From contig NZ_CP139478.1 in the NCBI RefSeq assembly GCF_034259105.1, positions 1,601,001-1,665,000 of the forward strand: a DNA stretch of 64,000 bases, given 5' to 3'. This document shows, piece by piece, positions 42,497-50,541 of this stretch. The first letter of the stretch is position 1. Each line of letters starts with the position of its first letter. The stretch is from Limosilactobacillus reuteri. GTDB taxonomy: Bacteria; Bacillota; Bacilli; Lactobacillales; Lactobacillaceae. Below the pieces are notes generated by a model. That model did not search any database. It saw only the letters and a program-made list of their open reading frames with translations, and was not told the origin of the DNA. The translations under genes and the position numbers were made by a program.

Positions 42497-43457
42497 ATGT
42501 CTTATGGATATATCACCAAGCTAAGTGAAAATGTAGAGCGGCAACATATTCGTTACAATAATCGTTATGGAACGGCAATCGCTGCTGATATCTACACCCC
42601 TAAGAATCTAGAAGAAGACAAACTGTTACCAGCCATTGTAATCGGGGCACCTTATGGAAGCACAAAAGAACAGGCAGCAGCAATTTATGCAAATACGTTT
42701 GCTCAATTAGGTTTTGCTACTCTCGCATTTGATCAAGTATACATGGGCGAATCAGCTGGCGAACCGCGTCATGTTGCTTCTCCAGACTTATATGCAGAAT
42801 CTTTTAGTGCCGCAGTTGATTATCTAGGCACAAAAGCAAAGCATGTCAATCGTGAACAAATTAGTGTTATCGGTATCAGTGGGGGGAGCTGGGTTTGCTC
42901 TTAGTGCTGCGGCTGTTGATACGCGAATTAAATCTGTTGTAACAATTTCAATGTATGATATGACAGATATTCGTGAAATGGCTAATCTTGCTCCTGAACA
43001 ATTATTCCAGCTTAAAAATCAATTATCAAAGCAACGGTGGGATGATTTTGAAAATGGGCAGCCTGACTATCACCCTTCCTTCCCAGAAGAACCATATGAT
43101 AGTATTGACGATTTACCAAATCATGATGAATTAACAAATGAATGGCTTCGTTTTTACGCTCTTAAACGTGGCTTCCATCCCAATGCACGTGGAACCGCAA
43201 CAACCACTTCTAATTTAGCAATGCTTGAATTTTCTGCATTAGACTATATTAAGGAAATTTCACCACGACCAATCCTATTTGTTTATGGAGACAATGCTCA
43301 CTCCCGCTCTTATTCTGAGAGAGCTTATTACCTCGCTAACCAACCAAAGCAAAAATTGATCGTAGAAGACTGCGAGCATATTGATCTTTATGATAATCCG
43401 GAAAAAATTCCAGTAGATCAAATTGCAAAGTTTATAAAAGACAGTTTCAACGCATAA
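42497..43457 (+). pseudogene. Alpha/beta hydrolase, frameshifted
   Basis: Two overlapping readings form one hydrolase of about 320 residues. The first (ATG 42497 to the stop at 42904, AAAGGAG upstream) ends in GISGGSWVCS. The second carries the rest (GGAGFALSAAAVDTRIKSV through FIKDSFNA, stop 43457). The frames meet at a run of six G (42881-42886); five would give ISGGAGFALS. The break is right after the nucleophile Ser in the GISGG elbow, so the fragments should be inactive. The family resembles dienelactone-hydrolase-like proteins of lactobacilli. Substrate unknown. A sequencing error or phase-variable tract is possible. Confidence 0.85.
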
Positions 43458-43472
43458 TCAAACGACAAAATG

Positions 43473-43516
43473 CCAGCCAGCGCCTCAATTATGGAGCGCT
43501 GGTTGGTATTTTCTTT
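43473..43516 (+). terminator. Terminator after the frameshifted hydrolase
   Basis: CCAGCCAGCGC, a short loop, GCGCTGGTTGG followed by TATTTTCTTT. Strong stem with a moderate T tract. Confidence 0.8.
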
Positions 43517-43541
43517 CTAACTGTTTTCGGAAGTTAATAAT

Positions 43542-43588
43542 AAAAGACTGCTATCTCTTCTATTATAGAATAGGATAACAGTCTTTTT
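43542..43588 (-). terminator. Terminator of the tRNA cluster
   Basis: AAAAGACTGCTATC and GATAACAGTCTTTTT pair around a loop; with T runs on both ends it is bidirectional. On the minus strand it follows tRNA-Pro directly. Confidence 0.78.
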
Positions 43589-43594
43589 AACTTA

Positions 43595-43668
43595 TCGGAA
43601 TTACAAGATTTGAACTTGCGACCTCTGCGTCCCGAACGCAGCGCTCTACCAAGCTGAGCTAAATTCCG
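43595..43668 (-). tRNA. tRNA-Pro (CGG)
   Basis: 74 nt without encoded CCA. Acceptor CGGAATT/AATTCCG, D-arm GCTCAGCTTGGTAGAGC, anticodon loop TTCGGGA in a CTGCG/CGCAG stem (anticodon CGG), T-arm with GTTCAAATC. The last tRNA of the five-gene cluster. Confidence 0.93.
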
Positions 43669-43713
43669 AAAAAATAAGCGTAACAGTTAAACTGTCACGC
43701 TTATTATAATTAG

Positions 43714-43787
43714 TGCACCCAGAAGGAGTCGAACCTTCAACCTTCTGATTCGTAGTCAGACACTCTATCCAATTGCGCTATGGGTGC
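43714..43787 (-). tRNA. tRNA-Arg (ACG)
   Basis: 74 nt, no encoded CCA. Acceptor GCACCCA/TGGGTGC, anticodon loop CTACGAA in a TCTGA/TCAGA stem (ACG, A34 to be inosine by TadA), T-loop GTTCGACTC. The discriminator is A. Confidence 0.94.
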
Positions 43788-43792
43788 ATATA

Positions 43793-43864
43793 AGCGGAAG
43801 ACGGGATTCGAACCCGCGACCCCCACCATGGCAAGGTGATGTTCTACCACTGAACTACTTCCGC
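43793..43864 (-). tRNA. tRNA-Gly (GCC)
   Basis: 72 nt. Acceptor GCGGAAG/CTTCCGC, anticodon loop TTGCCAT (GCC), T-loop GTTCGAATC. The discriminator is T, typical of bacterial tRNA-Gly. No encoded CCA. Confidence 0.94.
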
Positions 43865-43954
43865 ATGTCTCTGATAAGTTATTCCCTATCAACGGTTATT
43901 AATATTACACGAAAATCTCATCAATGTCAACAAGAATTTTCAAAAAATATTAAA

Positions 43955-44037
43955 TGCGGATGAAGGGACTTGAACCCTTACATCAAAATGATACAAGATC
44001 CTAAATCTTGCGCGTCTGCCAATTCCGCCACATCCGC
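43955..44037 (-). tRNA. tRNA-Leu (TAG)
   Basis: 83 nt class II tRNA with a long variable arm. Acceptor GCGGATG/CATCCGC, D-arm GGCGGAATTGGCAGACGC, anticodon loop TTTAGGA in a CAAGA/TCTTG stem (TAG), T-loop GTTCAAGTC. Confidence 0.94.
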
Positions 44038-44044
44038 AAATTAA

Positions 44045-44117
44045 TGGAGGATACAGGGCTCGAACCTGTGACCCCCTGCTTGTAAGGCAGATGCTCTCCC
44101 AACTGAGCTAATCCTCC
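44045..44117 (-). tRNA. tRNA-Val (TAC)
   Basis: 73 nt. Acceptor GGAGGAT/ATCCTCC, D-arm GCTCAGTTGGGAGAGC, anticodon loop CTTACAA in a TCTGC/GCAGG stem (TAC), T-loop GTTCGAGCC. First tRNA of the transcript. Recognises GTA/GTG codons. Confidence 0.94.
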
Positions 44118-44150
44118 ATAAATAGGCTTGCTATATAAATCAGCCTATTT

Positions 44151-44179
44151 AATATATCATCTATATACTTTTTTGTCAA
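44151..44179 (-). promoter_or_regulatory. Promoter of the tRNA cluster
   Basis: On the minus strand TTGACA (44174-44179), 17 nt, TATATT (44151-44156) preceded by TGA. Near-consensus with extended -10. An AAATAGGCT/AGCCTATTT hairpin lies between it and tRNA-Val and may help 5' processing. Confidence 0.85.
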
Positions 44180-44182
44180 ATT

Positions 44183-44824
44183 CTATTTAAGATTTAATTC
44201 AATTAATTTTTCATCAATCATGGCTAAGACCTTCTTAGCTGCAGCCGGATCTTCAACAAAATCATATTTATCGCCATCAATAACCATCTTAGGGCTTTCA
44301 TTATAATCCTCATACCATTGAACATAACGTTCGTTTAAATTTTTATAATATGAATATAAGGAAGGATCATTAGCAATTTGTTCAAATGAACGTCCCCGTT
44401 TCTTAATCCGTTCAAGCATTGTTTCAAACGAAACCCTAATTGTAATTAAAAGGTTAGGGGCTTTTTGGTGTGGTTGCTCTGGCAATTCTTCCATCATATT
44501 ACCTAATAATGAAGAATAAATATTTGACTCCGTTTCCGTAGCCCGGCCCATATCCGCGTTTAACTTGAACAATAAAGCATCTTCAAAGATTGAACGGTCC
44601 AAAACATTTAAGTCATTTGAGTATGAATCTTTAATCTCAGCAAGACGTTTGTTTAAAAAGTAAATCTGTAATAAGAAGCCATATTTTTTAGGATCTTTAT
44701 AAAAAAGCGGCAAAATTTTATTATTGTCGACGGACTCATAAAAGGCCTGACTATTAAGATGGTCGGCTAATAACTTTGTCAAACTGGTCTTTCCTGCACC
44801 GATTGTCCCGGCTATAGCAATCAT
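44183..44824 (-). CDS. Deoxynucleoside kinase
   Basis: 213 aa cytosolic kinase that phosphorylates salvaged deoxyadenosine/deoxyguanosine (dAK/dGK type of lactobacilli). P-loop GTIGAGKTS at 6-14, DRSIFED (the DRS motif) and the LID-like RIKKRGRSFEQ are present. This family pairs dAK and dGK subunits in some lactobacilli; only one gene is seen here. It lies between lysP and the tRNA promoter. Confidence 0.9.
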   Translation of the reverse strand: MIAIAGTIGAGKTSLTKLLADHLNSQAFYESVDNNKILPLFYKDPKKYGFLLQIYFLNKRLAEIKDSYSNDLNVLDRSIFEDALLFKLNADMGRATETESNIYSSLLGNMMEELPEQPHQKAPNLLITIRVSFETMLERIKKRGRSFEQIANDPSLYSYYKNLNERYVQWYEDYNESPKMVIDGDKYDFVEDPAAAKKVLAMIDEKLIELNLK

Positions 44825-44884
44825 TAGTTATTTCCCCCTATTTCAAATTCAAAAAGTAACGAAAACAATTCTAACATTTAAAAT

Positions 44885-44916
44885 AAAAAGGAGCGAGTAT
44901 TTTCTCGTTCCTTTTT
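44885..44916 (-). terminator. Intrinsic terminator of lysP
   Basis: On the minus strand AAAAAGGAACGAG, loop AAAATA, CTCGCTCCTTTTT, 7 nt after the lysP stop. Confidence 0.88.
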
Positions 44917-44922
44917 CACTTG

Positions 44923-46398
44923 CTAATCATCTTCTGGTTCGTATGATTCACCCTTTGTTCGCCGTGATAAATCAACCTTATCAAGCGGAATCAAGTGTGT
45001 CTTATAACGAATCTTGTAGTAGAAGAAAAGAATTAAGAATAATGGAATTCCCATGTAAGTAATCAAGATGTTTTGCCAATCCATTTTTACAAAAGCATCG
45101 ATGTTTTGACCACAAATAACGATAATACACAAAGCAAGTGCGAATACTGGACCAAATGGGAATCCGGTTGCGTGATACTTCAATTCGGAAAGCGTATGTC
45201 CCTGCTTAAGGAATGCCTTTCTAAATCGATAGTGGGAAACTGCAATTCCCAACCATGCAATAAATCCACACAATCCCGATGCACCAATTAAGTAGTTATA
45301 AGCTTTTGGACCAATAAATTGGGTTGCATAAGCTGCTAATGAGACAACCATTGTTCCTAGTAAAGCATAAATCGGAATACCACGCCGGTTTACATAACCA
45401 AAAATCCGCCATGCATACCCTTCACGCGCTTGTGAATAAAGCATCCGGGTTGAGGCATATAAACCAGAGTTAGCAGCAGAAATGACGGCAGTTAAGATAA
45501 CCGCATTCATTGCACTAGCTGCAAAGGCTAATCCCGCCCGCTTAAACACAATTGTAAATGGACTCATTGTAATGTTTGAAACATCTTGATTCAATAAGTT
45601 CTTATCTGTGTAAGGCAGGATACAAGCAATAACAAAAATAGCAAAAATATAAAAAAGTAAAATTCGCCAGAAAGTTGAATGGATTGCCTTGGAGACAGAC
45701 TTTTCTGGTGTAGCGGCTTCACCAGCAGTAATTCCAACTAATTCTGTTCCTTGGAATGAGAAACCAGCAACCAAGAAAACACTAATAATCGCTGGCACTC
45801 CCCCAACAAACGGTGCTTGCTTGTAGTGGAAGTTGCTTAATCCAACAGGCTTACCGCCCATAATTCCAAAAATAATTGCAACACCAACAATTAAAAATAC
45901 GATAACTGTGACCACTTTGATTAAAGCAAGCCAAAATTCAGTTTCACCATAAGACCGTACCGATAAATAATTGATTAAGAAAATTAGTGCCATCACTGTT
46001 ACACTAAAAATCCAGCCTGGAACATTGGGAAGCCAATAATTCATTACAATTCCCGCAGTTGTAACATCAACGGGGATTGTAATTGCCCAGTTAAACCAAT
46101 AATTCCAGCCAAGAGCAAAACCTAGTGCTGGATCAACAAATTTCGTCGAATAAGCTGAAAACGATCCAGTCAATGGCATATACGTTGCCATTTCACCCAG
46201 ACTCGTCATTAGGAAATAAACCATAATTCCCATAATTCCATATGCAACTAATGCTCCACCAGGTCCCGCAGTTGAAATAGCGGATCCACTAGCAATAAAA
46301 AGTCCCGTACCGATTGTTCCACCAAGAGCAATCATGGACAAGTGACGCGTCTGTAATGTCCGTTCCATATGACCCGTCGACTTAGATTCATCTGCCAT
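44923..46398 (-). CDS. lysP: Lysine-type amino acid permease (APC superfamily)
   Basis: 491 aa with twelve hydrophobic segments. The APC motif MIALGGTIGTGLFIASG follows a short cytosolic N-terminus, and helix 6 contains SFQGTELVGITAGEAATPEKSV. Sequence type is LysP-like. The lysine riboswitch and terminator upstream (46452-46697) independently point to lysine as substrate and to repression when lysine is high. Confidence 0.92.
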   Translation of the reverse strand: MADESKSTGHMERTLQTRHLSMIALGGTIGTGLFIASGSAISTAGPGGALVAYGIMGIMVYFLMTSLGEMATYMPLTGSFSAYSTKFVDPALGFALGWNYWFNWAITIPVDVTTAGIVMNYWLPNVPGWIFSVTVMALIFLINYLSVRSYGETEFWLALIKVVTVIVFLIVGVAIIFGIMGGKPVGLSNFHYKQAPFVGGVPAIISVFLVAGFSFQGTELVGITAGEAATPEKSVSKAIHSTFWRILLFYIFAIFVIACILPYTDKNLLNQDVSNITMSPFTIVFKRAGLAFAASAMNAVILTAVISAANSGLYASTRMLYSQAREGYAWRIFGYVNRRGIPIYALLGTMVVSLAAYATQFIGPKAYNYLIGASGLCGFIAWLGIAVSHYRFRKAFLKQGHTLSELKYHATGFPFGPVFALALCIIVICGQNIDAFVKMDWQNILITYMGIPLFLILFFYYKIRYKTHLIPLDKVDLSRRTKGESYEPEDD

Positions 46399-46451
46399 AA
46401 ATATATTTCCTCCAAATTTGTGTGTCTTAACGTCAACATTTTCGAAGAGGA

Positions 46452-46495
46452 TAAATTAAAGGGGTCTTCTGATCGGTAACCCTACCAGAAGACCC
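46452..46495 (-). terminator. Riboswitch expression platform (terminator) of lysP
   Basis: On the minus strand GGGTCTTCTG, a loop, CAGAAGACCC followed by CTTTAATTT. It lies between the lysine aptamer and lysP, as expected for attenuation when lysine is bound. The T tract is interrupted, so termination may be partial. Confidence 0.78.
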
Positions 46496-46531
46496 AACTT
46501 AATACCTATAATTAATCGTTGAATCAATTTA

Positions 46532-46697
46532 GGAAGCGCCCCGCAATTATTGCGACAGTCTATAGCCTATTGTGACTATAGCCCAACATCTACCAGAAAT
46601 AAGCTAAGTAGTGTTTCGGCATATTTCCCTTTCACTAATACTCCGGTGCTTATTCACCTAATACCAGTTACTAATAAAATACGCAACCTCTTCATCG
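46532..46697 (-). promoter_or_regulatory. Lysine riboswitch (L box)
   Basis: On the minus strand the aptamer begins GATGAAGAGGTTGCG, includes TTAGTAACTGG, GTGAAAGGGAAATATGCCGAA and GGGCTATAGTCACAATAGGCTATAG pieces, and ends CTGTCGC ... GGGGCGCTTCC. These match the conserved core of L-box RNAs (GAGGTGCG-like, AGTAA, GAAAGGGxA, GCCGAA). Placement before a lysine-type permease agrees. Confidence 0.9.
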
Positions 46698-46703
46698 AAT
46701 GAA

Positions 46704-46731
46704 ATTATACCCCACTCAAATGAAAATGCAA
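46704..46731 (-). promoter_or_regulatory. Promoter of lysP
   Basis: On the minus strand TTGCAT (46726-46731), 16 nt, TATAAT (46704-46709). The start site would be near the first riboswitch base. The -35 lies 7 bp from the 3' end of the GNAT gene. Confidence 0.8.
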
Positions 46732-46737
46732 GCCCGA

Positions 46738-47193
46738 TTAATTAATAATGCATTGCCATAGGTCGTCCTTGTCATAAATAAAGCCACATTTAATAAGTAC
46801 TCGCTGGGAACGATAATTACTTTGTTTGCACTCCGCATGAATCGTAATTTTAGATGGCAAAATAGAAATAAATTTTTGAAGTGCAGCTGTCATTATGCCT
46901 TTATTCCATTGGTCTTGTTGTAAAAGATAACCTACTTCATAATGATGAGCAATTCTTTTTCCTTCATCCCCATACCAAGCACTTAACACAATCATTCCCA
47001 CTATATCTTCATTTATTTTTACTACCATCACATGATTATGGCGAATAAACATCTTAATGGCTTGCGCACGTTTTTCTTCTTGAAGCGGTAAAAGCAATCC
47101 CACTGTTTGTGTTAATTTTTCATCGTCCAATAATTTAACTAACGCTCCTAAATTGTTATTATTTTTTGCTGGTTCAATTATAATTTCACTCAT
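46738..47193 (-). CDS. GNAT-family N-acetyltransferase
   Basis: 151 aa from ATG 47193 (MSEIIIEPAKNNNN), preceded by AGGAG at 6 nt. The longer reading from 47256 has no good site. The GNAT fold is suggested by VVKINEDIVGMIVLSAW, GYLLQQDQWNKGIMTAALQKFI (acetyl-CoA loop) and ECKQSNYRSQRVLIKCGFIYD. Resembles the RimJ/RimL-like subgroup; substrate unknown. Confidence 0.88.
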   Translation of the reverse strand: MSEIIIEPAKNNNNLGALVKLLDDEKLTQTVGLLLPLQEEKRAQAIKMFIRHNHVMVVKINEDIVGMIVLSAWYGDEGKRIAHHYEVGYLLQQDQWNKGIMTAALQKFISILPSKITIHAECKQSNYRSQRVLIKCGFIYDKDDLWQCIIN

Positions 47194-47265
47194 TTTTTCT
47201 CCTATTTCCCGGGAAATAAAAAAGAGGAGCAACAAAAAAAGATTGCCCTCTATCAATTTCGATTA

Positions 47266-47946
47266 TTAAATTTCAACACTACGGAAGAACGGAATTCGTT
47301 GCAATCGTGGTGCCCAAGCGACATAGAGCCATTCCGCTACTTGTAACCATGCATAAGCTAATAACATTGCACCAATCGTATCAAATGGCCAGTGAGCATA
47401 AAGATATACCCGCGATACCGCCAAAAAGAAGACTGCGAATATTAATAAGATTTGCAAAATTGTGCGGACAGATGCTTTTTGAATAAGCGGAATTACAATT
47501 AAGAATAAAATTGCTACTACCAAGAAGAATCCTAAAGTGTGACCACTAGGGAAACTATAGCCATCATCTGCTGCCAAGTGTTGTGCAGGACGGACCCGCT
47601 TAACGATGTGTTTAATAATTGTTCCAAGCACATCTCCACCAAAAATCGTTCCTAATGACCATAATGCTGGGATGCGATAACCCTTCAGCCATAAAACACC
47701 TGCAATAATAAATACCCATACTAAATCTAAGACTGGTTTAGCTAAAAATGAAAGCAAACTCATCAAAGCATGGAACCAACCAATTCCTTCCAGGCGCTGA
47801 CTGGTAAATAATGACTGCAAAACAGCATCAATCATTGTTAACACTGACGAATTAAACATAATTAATAGCATCAATGCAATAAAGAAACCACCGCTTAAGG
47901 CAAAACGCCACCACCGATGATCATCACGTTCAATAAACATAATCAA
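47266..47946 (-). CDS. PAP2-family membrane phosphatase
   Basis: 226 aa with about six membrane segments. All three phosphatase motifs are present: K112 to RP119-120 (IIKHIVKRVRP), PSGH at 133-136, and SR178-179 with H185 and D189 (SRVYLYAHWPFD). Expected to dephosphorylate lipid phosphates such as undecaprenyl pyrophosphate or phosphatidylglycerol-phosphate. Start uncertain between TTG 47946 (5 nt after AGGAG) and ATG 47940. Confidence 0.9.
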   Translation of the reverse strand: MIMFIERDDHRWWRFALSGGFFIALMLLIMFNSSVLTMIDAVLQSLFTSQRLEGIGWFHALMSLLSFLAKPVLDLVWVFIIAGVLWLKGYRIPALWSLGTIFGGDVLGTIIKHIVKRVRPAQHLAADDGYSFPSGHTLGFFLVVAILFLIVIPLIQKASVRTILQILLIFAVFFLAVSRVYLYAHWPFDTIGAMLLAYAWLQVAEWLYVAWAPRLQRIPFFRSVEI

Positions 47947-47995
47947 GGATTCTCCTAACTTAAATTAATTAATCAAAAATGAGTATACCACAGTG

Positions 47996-48469
47996 TCAAA
48001 AATTCCATCGTGACTTTTTAATTAAATATTTATGAAGATAGTTCAAAACACGATTTAAAAGTTCTCCTAACCCAAAGCCAAGCGTAATTGCGCCAACAAT
48101 GACAACTACCTGGTAGAAATAAACATTAACAAGGTGGTAATTGCCAATAGCGAAATTGCGAACCATTTTATAGGCCTGTCCTCCCGGCACGAATGGAACT
48201 AGTGCGGGCACATTAAAAACAATAATCGGCATTCGTTTTCGCCGAGCTGCTGCCTGACTTAATACCGAAATTAAGATTGCAGCAACTAAATTACTAAACG
48301 CAAGGCCAATTCCACTGCAATAATACATTATCCAATAGATTACCCATACGCTTCCGCCAATCATCCCTGCAGTATTGTAGGCATGTTTAGGAATGTTTAA
48401 GAGGATTCCGAAACAAACTGTCGAAACATAACATAAGAAAAATTGTAATAATAGGGTACTCCAATTCAT
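47996..48469 (-). CDS. ThrE-type threonine/serine exporter, C-terminal subunit
   Basis: 157 aa, about four or five membrane helices (YNTAGMIGGSVWVIYWIMYY, PALVPFVPGGQAYKMVRNF). It corresponds to the DUF3815 half of ThrE. It lies 11 nt after the gene for the N-terminal half, so the two likely form a split exporter; substrate not proven. Confidence 0.85.
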   Translation of the reverse strand: MNWSTLLLQFFLCYVSTVCFGILLNIPKHAYNTAGMIGGSVWVIYWIMYYCSGIGLAFSNLVAAILISVLSQAAARRKRMPIIVFNVPALVPFVPGGQAYKMVRNFAIGNYHLVNVYFYQVVVIVGAITLGFGLGELLNRVLNYLHKYLIKKSRWNF

Positions 48470-48480
48470 CTCCTACCCTC

Positions 48481-49236
48481 CTAATTAAAGTGCAAAACAA
48501 TTACAATCGCACTACCAATCGAAACAGCAGTTAAGATCGCCTCAATTCCTCTTGTGGGTCCGCTAATTAAATTTCCTGAAACTAAATCCCGTGCCGCATT
48601 AGTTAAGGGCACTCCGGGAACCAGAGGCATAACCGCGCCAATAATAATATCATTAATATTATTAGCGAGGTGCATTCTAACAAATATCACCGCCAAAATA
48701 CCTATAATCAAGGAAGAACAAAACTCTCCTAAATACTGAATCTTAAATTTTCGCAAAAGGTATGAAAATGTCCCATAACCTACGCCACCTGCAAGGAAGC
48801 CGCCCCAAGAATCAGCAACATTGCCTGTAAAGACAATCATCAATGCGCCACTTAAAATTGCAGCGGCAAATGATTCATACCAGTTTTGCCATCTTGGCAT
48901 CTTTTGGCGATCAATCTTTTTTAATTTGGCAAATGCTTGTGGAACATCAATTTTGCGCCGTGCTAATTCACGAGAAACTTCATTGACATCCGCAATTTTG
49001 CTTAAATTATTTTTTCGATGACGAATATTAATTACTTGGGCAGCAGGCTCATTAATTGTCCCAACTACAATACCAGTTACGGTTGTAAAGGCCTGAAAGT
49101 CATGGAGTCCAGCGCTTTTTGCCATTCGGAATAAGGTATCGTTAACCCGTTCCATATTGGATCCATTCTCAATTAAAAGTCTCCCCGCTAGTAAACACGT
49201 CTTTAGCGCGAGTGCTTGTCGTCGTTTTGTTAACAT
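48481..49236 (-). CDS. ThrE-type threonine/serine exporter, N-terminal subunit
   Basis: 251 aa from ATG 49236 (MLTKRRQALALKTCLLAGRLL), with AGAAGG 7 nt upstream; the TTG reading from 49257 overlaps that site. The hydrophilic N-terminal part carries the conserved GRLLIENGSNMERVNDTL and is followed by about five membrane segments (DUF1212 family). Partner of the downstream DUF3815-type gene. Confidence 0.87.
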   Translation of the reverse strand: MLTKRRQALALKTCLLAGRLLIENGSNMERVNDTLFRMAKSAGLHDFQAFTTVTGIVVGTINEPAAQVINIRHRKNNLSKIADVNEVSRELARRKIDVPQAFAKLKKIDRQKMPRWQNWYESFAAAILSGALMIVFTGNVADSWGGFLAGGVGYGTFSYLLRKFKIQYLGEFCSSLIIGILAVIFVRMHLANNINDIIIGAVMPLVPGVPLTNAARDLVSGNLISGPTRGIEAILTAVSIGSAIVIVLHFN

Positions 49237-49300
49237 CTTTTCGCCTTCTCTGTTCAAAGATATTTATTATTATCCTCTGTTTAGATAAGGAGCTCAATAC

Positions 49301-49335
49301 AAAAAAACGGCCGGAAAAATCCAGTCGTTTTTTGT
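49301..49335 (-). terminator. Intrinsic terminator of the cold-shock gene
   Basis: On the minus strand AAAAAACGACTGG, loop ATTTTT, CCGGCCGTTTTTTT, directly after the csp stop at 49338. It also sits upstream of the ThrE pair, separating it from csp. Confidence 0.86.
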
Positions 49336-49337
49336 AT

Positions 49338-49538
49338 TTAGTCTTTAACTACATTTGCAGCTTGAAGGCCACGTTCGCCTTCTTCAACTTCAAACGTAAC
49401 AGATTGTCCTTCGCTCAATGACTTAAAGCCATCCCCTTGAATAGCAGAAAAATGAACAAACACGTCATCGCCGCTTTCACGAGTAATGAAGCCATACCCC
49501 TTATCGTCATTAAACCATTTAACAGTTCCTTGTTCCAT
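49338..49538 (-). CDS. Cold-shock protein (CspA family)
   Basis: 66 aa from ATG 49538 ([18 protein letters not shown]), with AGGAGG upstream. Both RNA-binding motifs RNP1 (KGYGFI) and RNP2 (VFVHF) are present. A leader of about 100 nt (49560-49665) is deduced from an extended -10 TGATACAAT near 49663-49671. Long leaders are common for csp genes and may respond to cold. Confidence 0.94.
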   Translation of the reverse strand: MEQGTVKWFNDDKGYGFITRESGDDVFVHFSAIQGDGFKSLSEGQSVTFEVEEGERGLQAANVVKD

Positions 49539-49662
49539 GTTGGAAATCCTCCTGTGCATTAAGCACTAATATAATTTGTAATTCGTCTCAGGTGAAGAGA
49601 TCCATTTGCAATGAAACAATCGAACCAACCGCACTTAAAAAAACTACAAAAACCATTGTATC

Positions 49663-49671
49663 ACATAAATA
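49663..49671 (-). promoter_or_regulatory. Probable csp promoter (extended -10)
   Basis: On the minus strand TGATACAAT, an extended -10, about 125 nt before the csp start. No clear -35. Confidence 0.5.
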
Positions 49672-49684
49672 ATCATTTACATAA

Positions 49685-50359
49685 TTAATCTTTATTTTCT
49701 TGAGCTGTGTCCGGTTCAATAAAAATATTATGCGAAGCCTTATATAAAACATTAATTTCTTGGTCGCTATCCTCTTTTTGAATCACAATTGGTCCTTCAA
49801 AAGGCTCATGGCGAATTACAGTAACTTGTTCTTGAGGTCGTAATCCTAACTCTTCTAAGTAAGTGAGCAGCTCATGATTATCTAAGAATCGTTCTAGTTC
49901 AACTTTTTCCCCATCATCAGCATCTGCCAATAAACGATGCGTTACATCTGGAAACTTGCCATTAGCTGATGGAATTACTCCACCATGCGGACAATGATCA
50001 GGGTGTTGAAGAAAAGCATCTAAGGCCGTTGCTAGTCGATCACTCGTCTGATGTTCAAGAATTTCCGCTTCGGAATGAACATCCGCAAAATTATAGTGAA
50101 GCTTATCTACTAAAAATGTTTCCCATAAACGATGCTTCCGAACTAATTCCGCAGCATACTTTTGTCCTTTTTCCGTTAAAGAAATACCGGCATATGGTTC
50201 ATGAACAACCAGCCCTTCGTCAGCCAACTTAGAAATCATCTCGGTTACTGATCCAGCGGCAATTCCTAGTCCAAGGGAAATCTCTTTATTAGAAACTTTT
50301 TTATGACTACCACCTAATTCAAAAATAATTTTTAGATAGTCTTCCTTCATTGGAGTCAA
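49685..50359 (-). CDS. DtxR/MntR-family metal-dependent regulator
   Basis: 224 aa from TTG 50359 (MTPMKEDYLKIIFEL; GAGGTG 7 nt upstream). A winged HTH (NKEISLGLGIAAGSVTEMISKLADEGLV), a dimerisation/metal domain with HRLWETFL and EAEILEHQTSDRL, and a C-terminal SH3-like extension are seen. The length fits the three-domain group. A candidate operator is found upstream of the divergent czcD-like gene at 50465-50482. Manganese or iron is the expected ligand. Confidence 0.9.
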   Translation of the reverse strand: MTPMKEDYLKIIFELGGSHKKVSNKEISLGLGIAAGSVTEMISKLADEGLVVHEPYAGISLTEKGQKYAAELVRKHRLWETFLVDKLHYNFADVHSEAEILEHQTSDRLATALDAFLQHPDHCPHGGVIPSANGKFPDVTHRLLADADDGEKVELERFLDNHELLTYLEELGLRPQEQVTVIRHEPFEGPIVIQKEDSDQEINVLYKASHNIFIEPDTAQENKD

Positions 50360-50426
50360 ATTGTTTCACCTCTGGGTATTAAAATTTGGCCTACGATCGG
50401 TCATTGTCTGTTTTTATATATTAACA

Positions 50427-50455
50427 TTGAACCCAAATTGATTATAGCATATTAT
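50427..50455 (+). promoter_or_regulatory. Promoter of the cation efflux gene
   Basis: TTGAAC (50427-50432), 17 nt, TATTAT (50450-50455). The start site would be near 50462. Confidence 0.7.
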
Positions 50456-50464
50456 TAAAAGTGT

Positions 50465-50482
50465 AGTTTGGAAAGCCTAACT
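50465..50482 (+). promoter_or_regulatory. Candidate DtxR-type operator
   Basis: AGTTTGG-AAAG-CCTAACT, an imperfect inverted repeat with one mismatch per arm of 7. It begins a few bases after the predicted start site, ideal for repression by the adjacent DtxR/MntR-type protein. It resembles the TTAGG-core sites of the family only loosely. Confidence 0.45.
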
Positions 50483-50541
50483 TTTTTGTTATAAGCTTTT
50501 TATAAACCCGCAATCGATCTTTACGGAGGAGTAGGTAAATC

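Noticed and set aside
43865..43954. Possible sixth tRNA between tRNA-Gly and tRNA-Leu
   Set aside because: No cloverleaf: no T-loop GTTC or acceptor complementarity in the 90-nt spacer.
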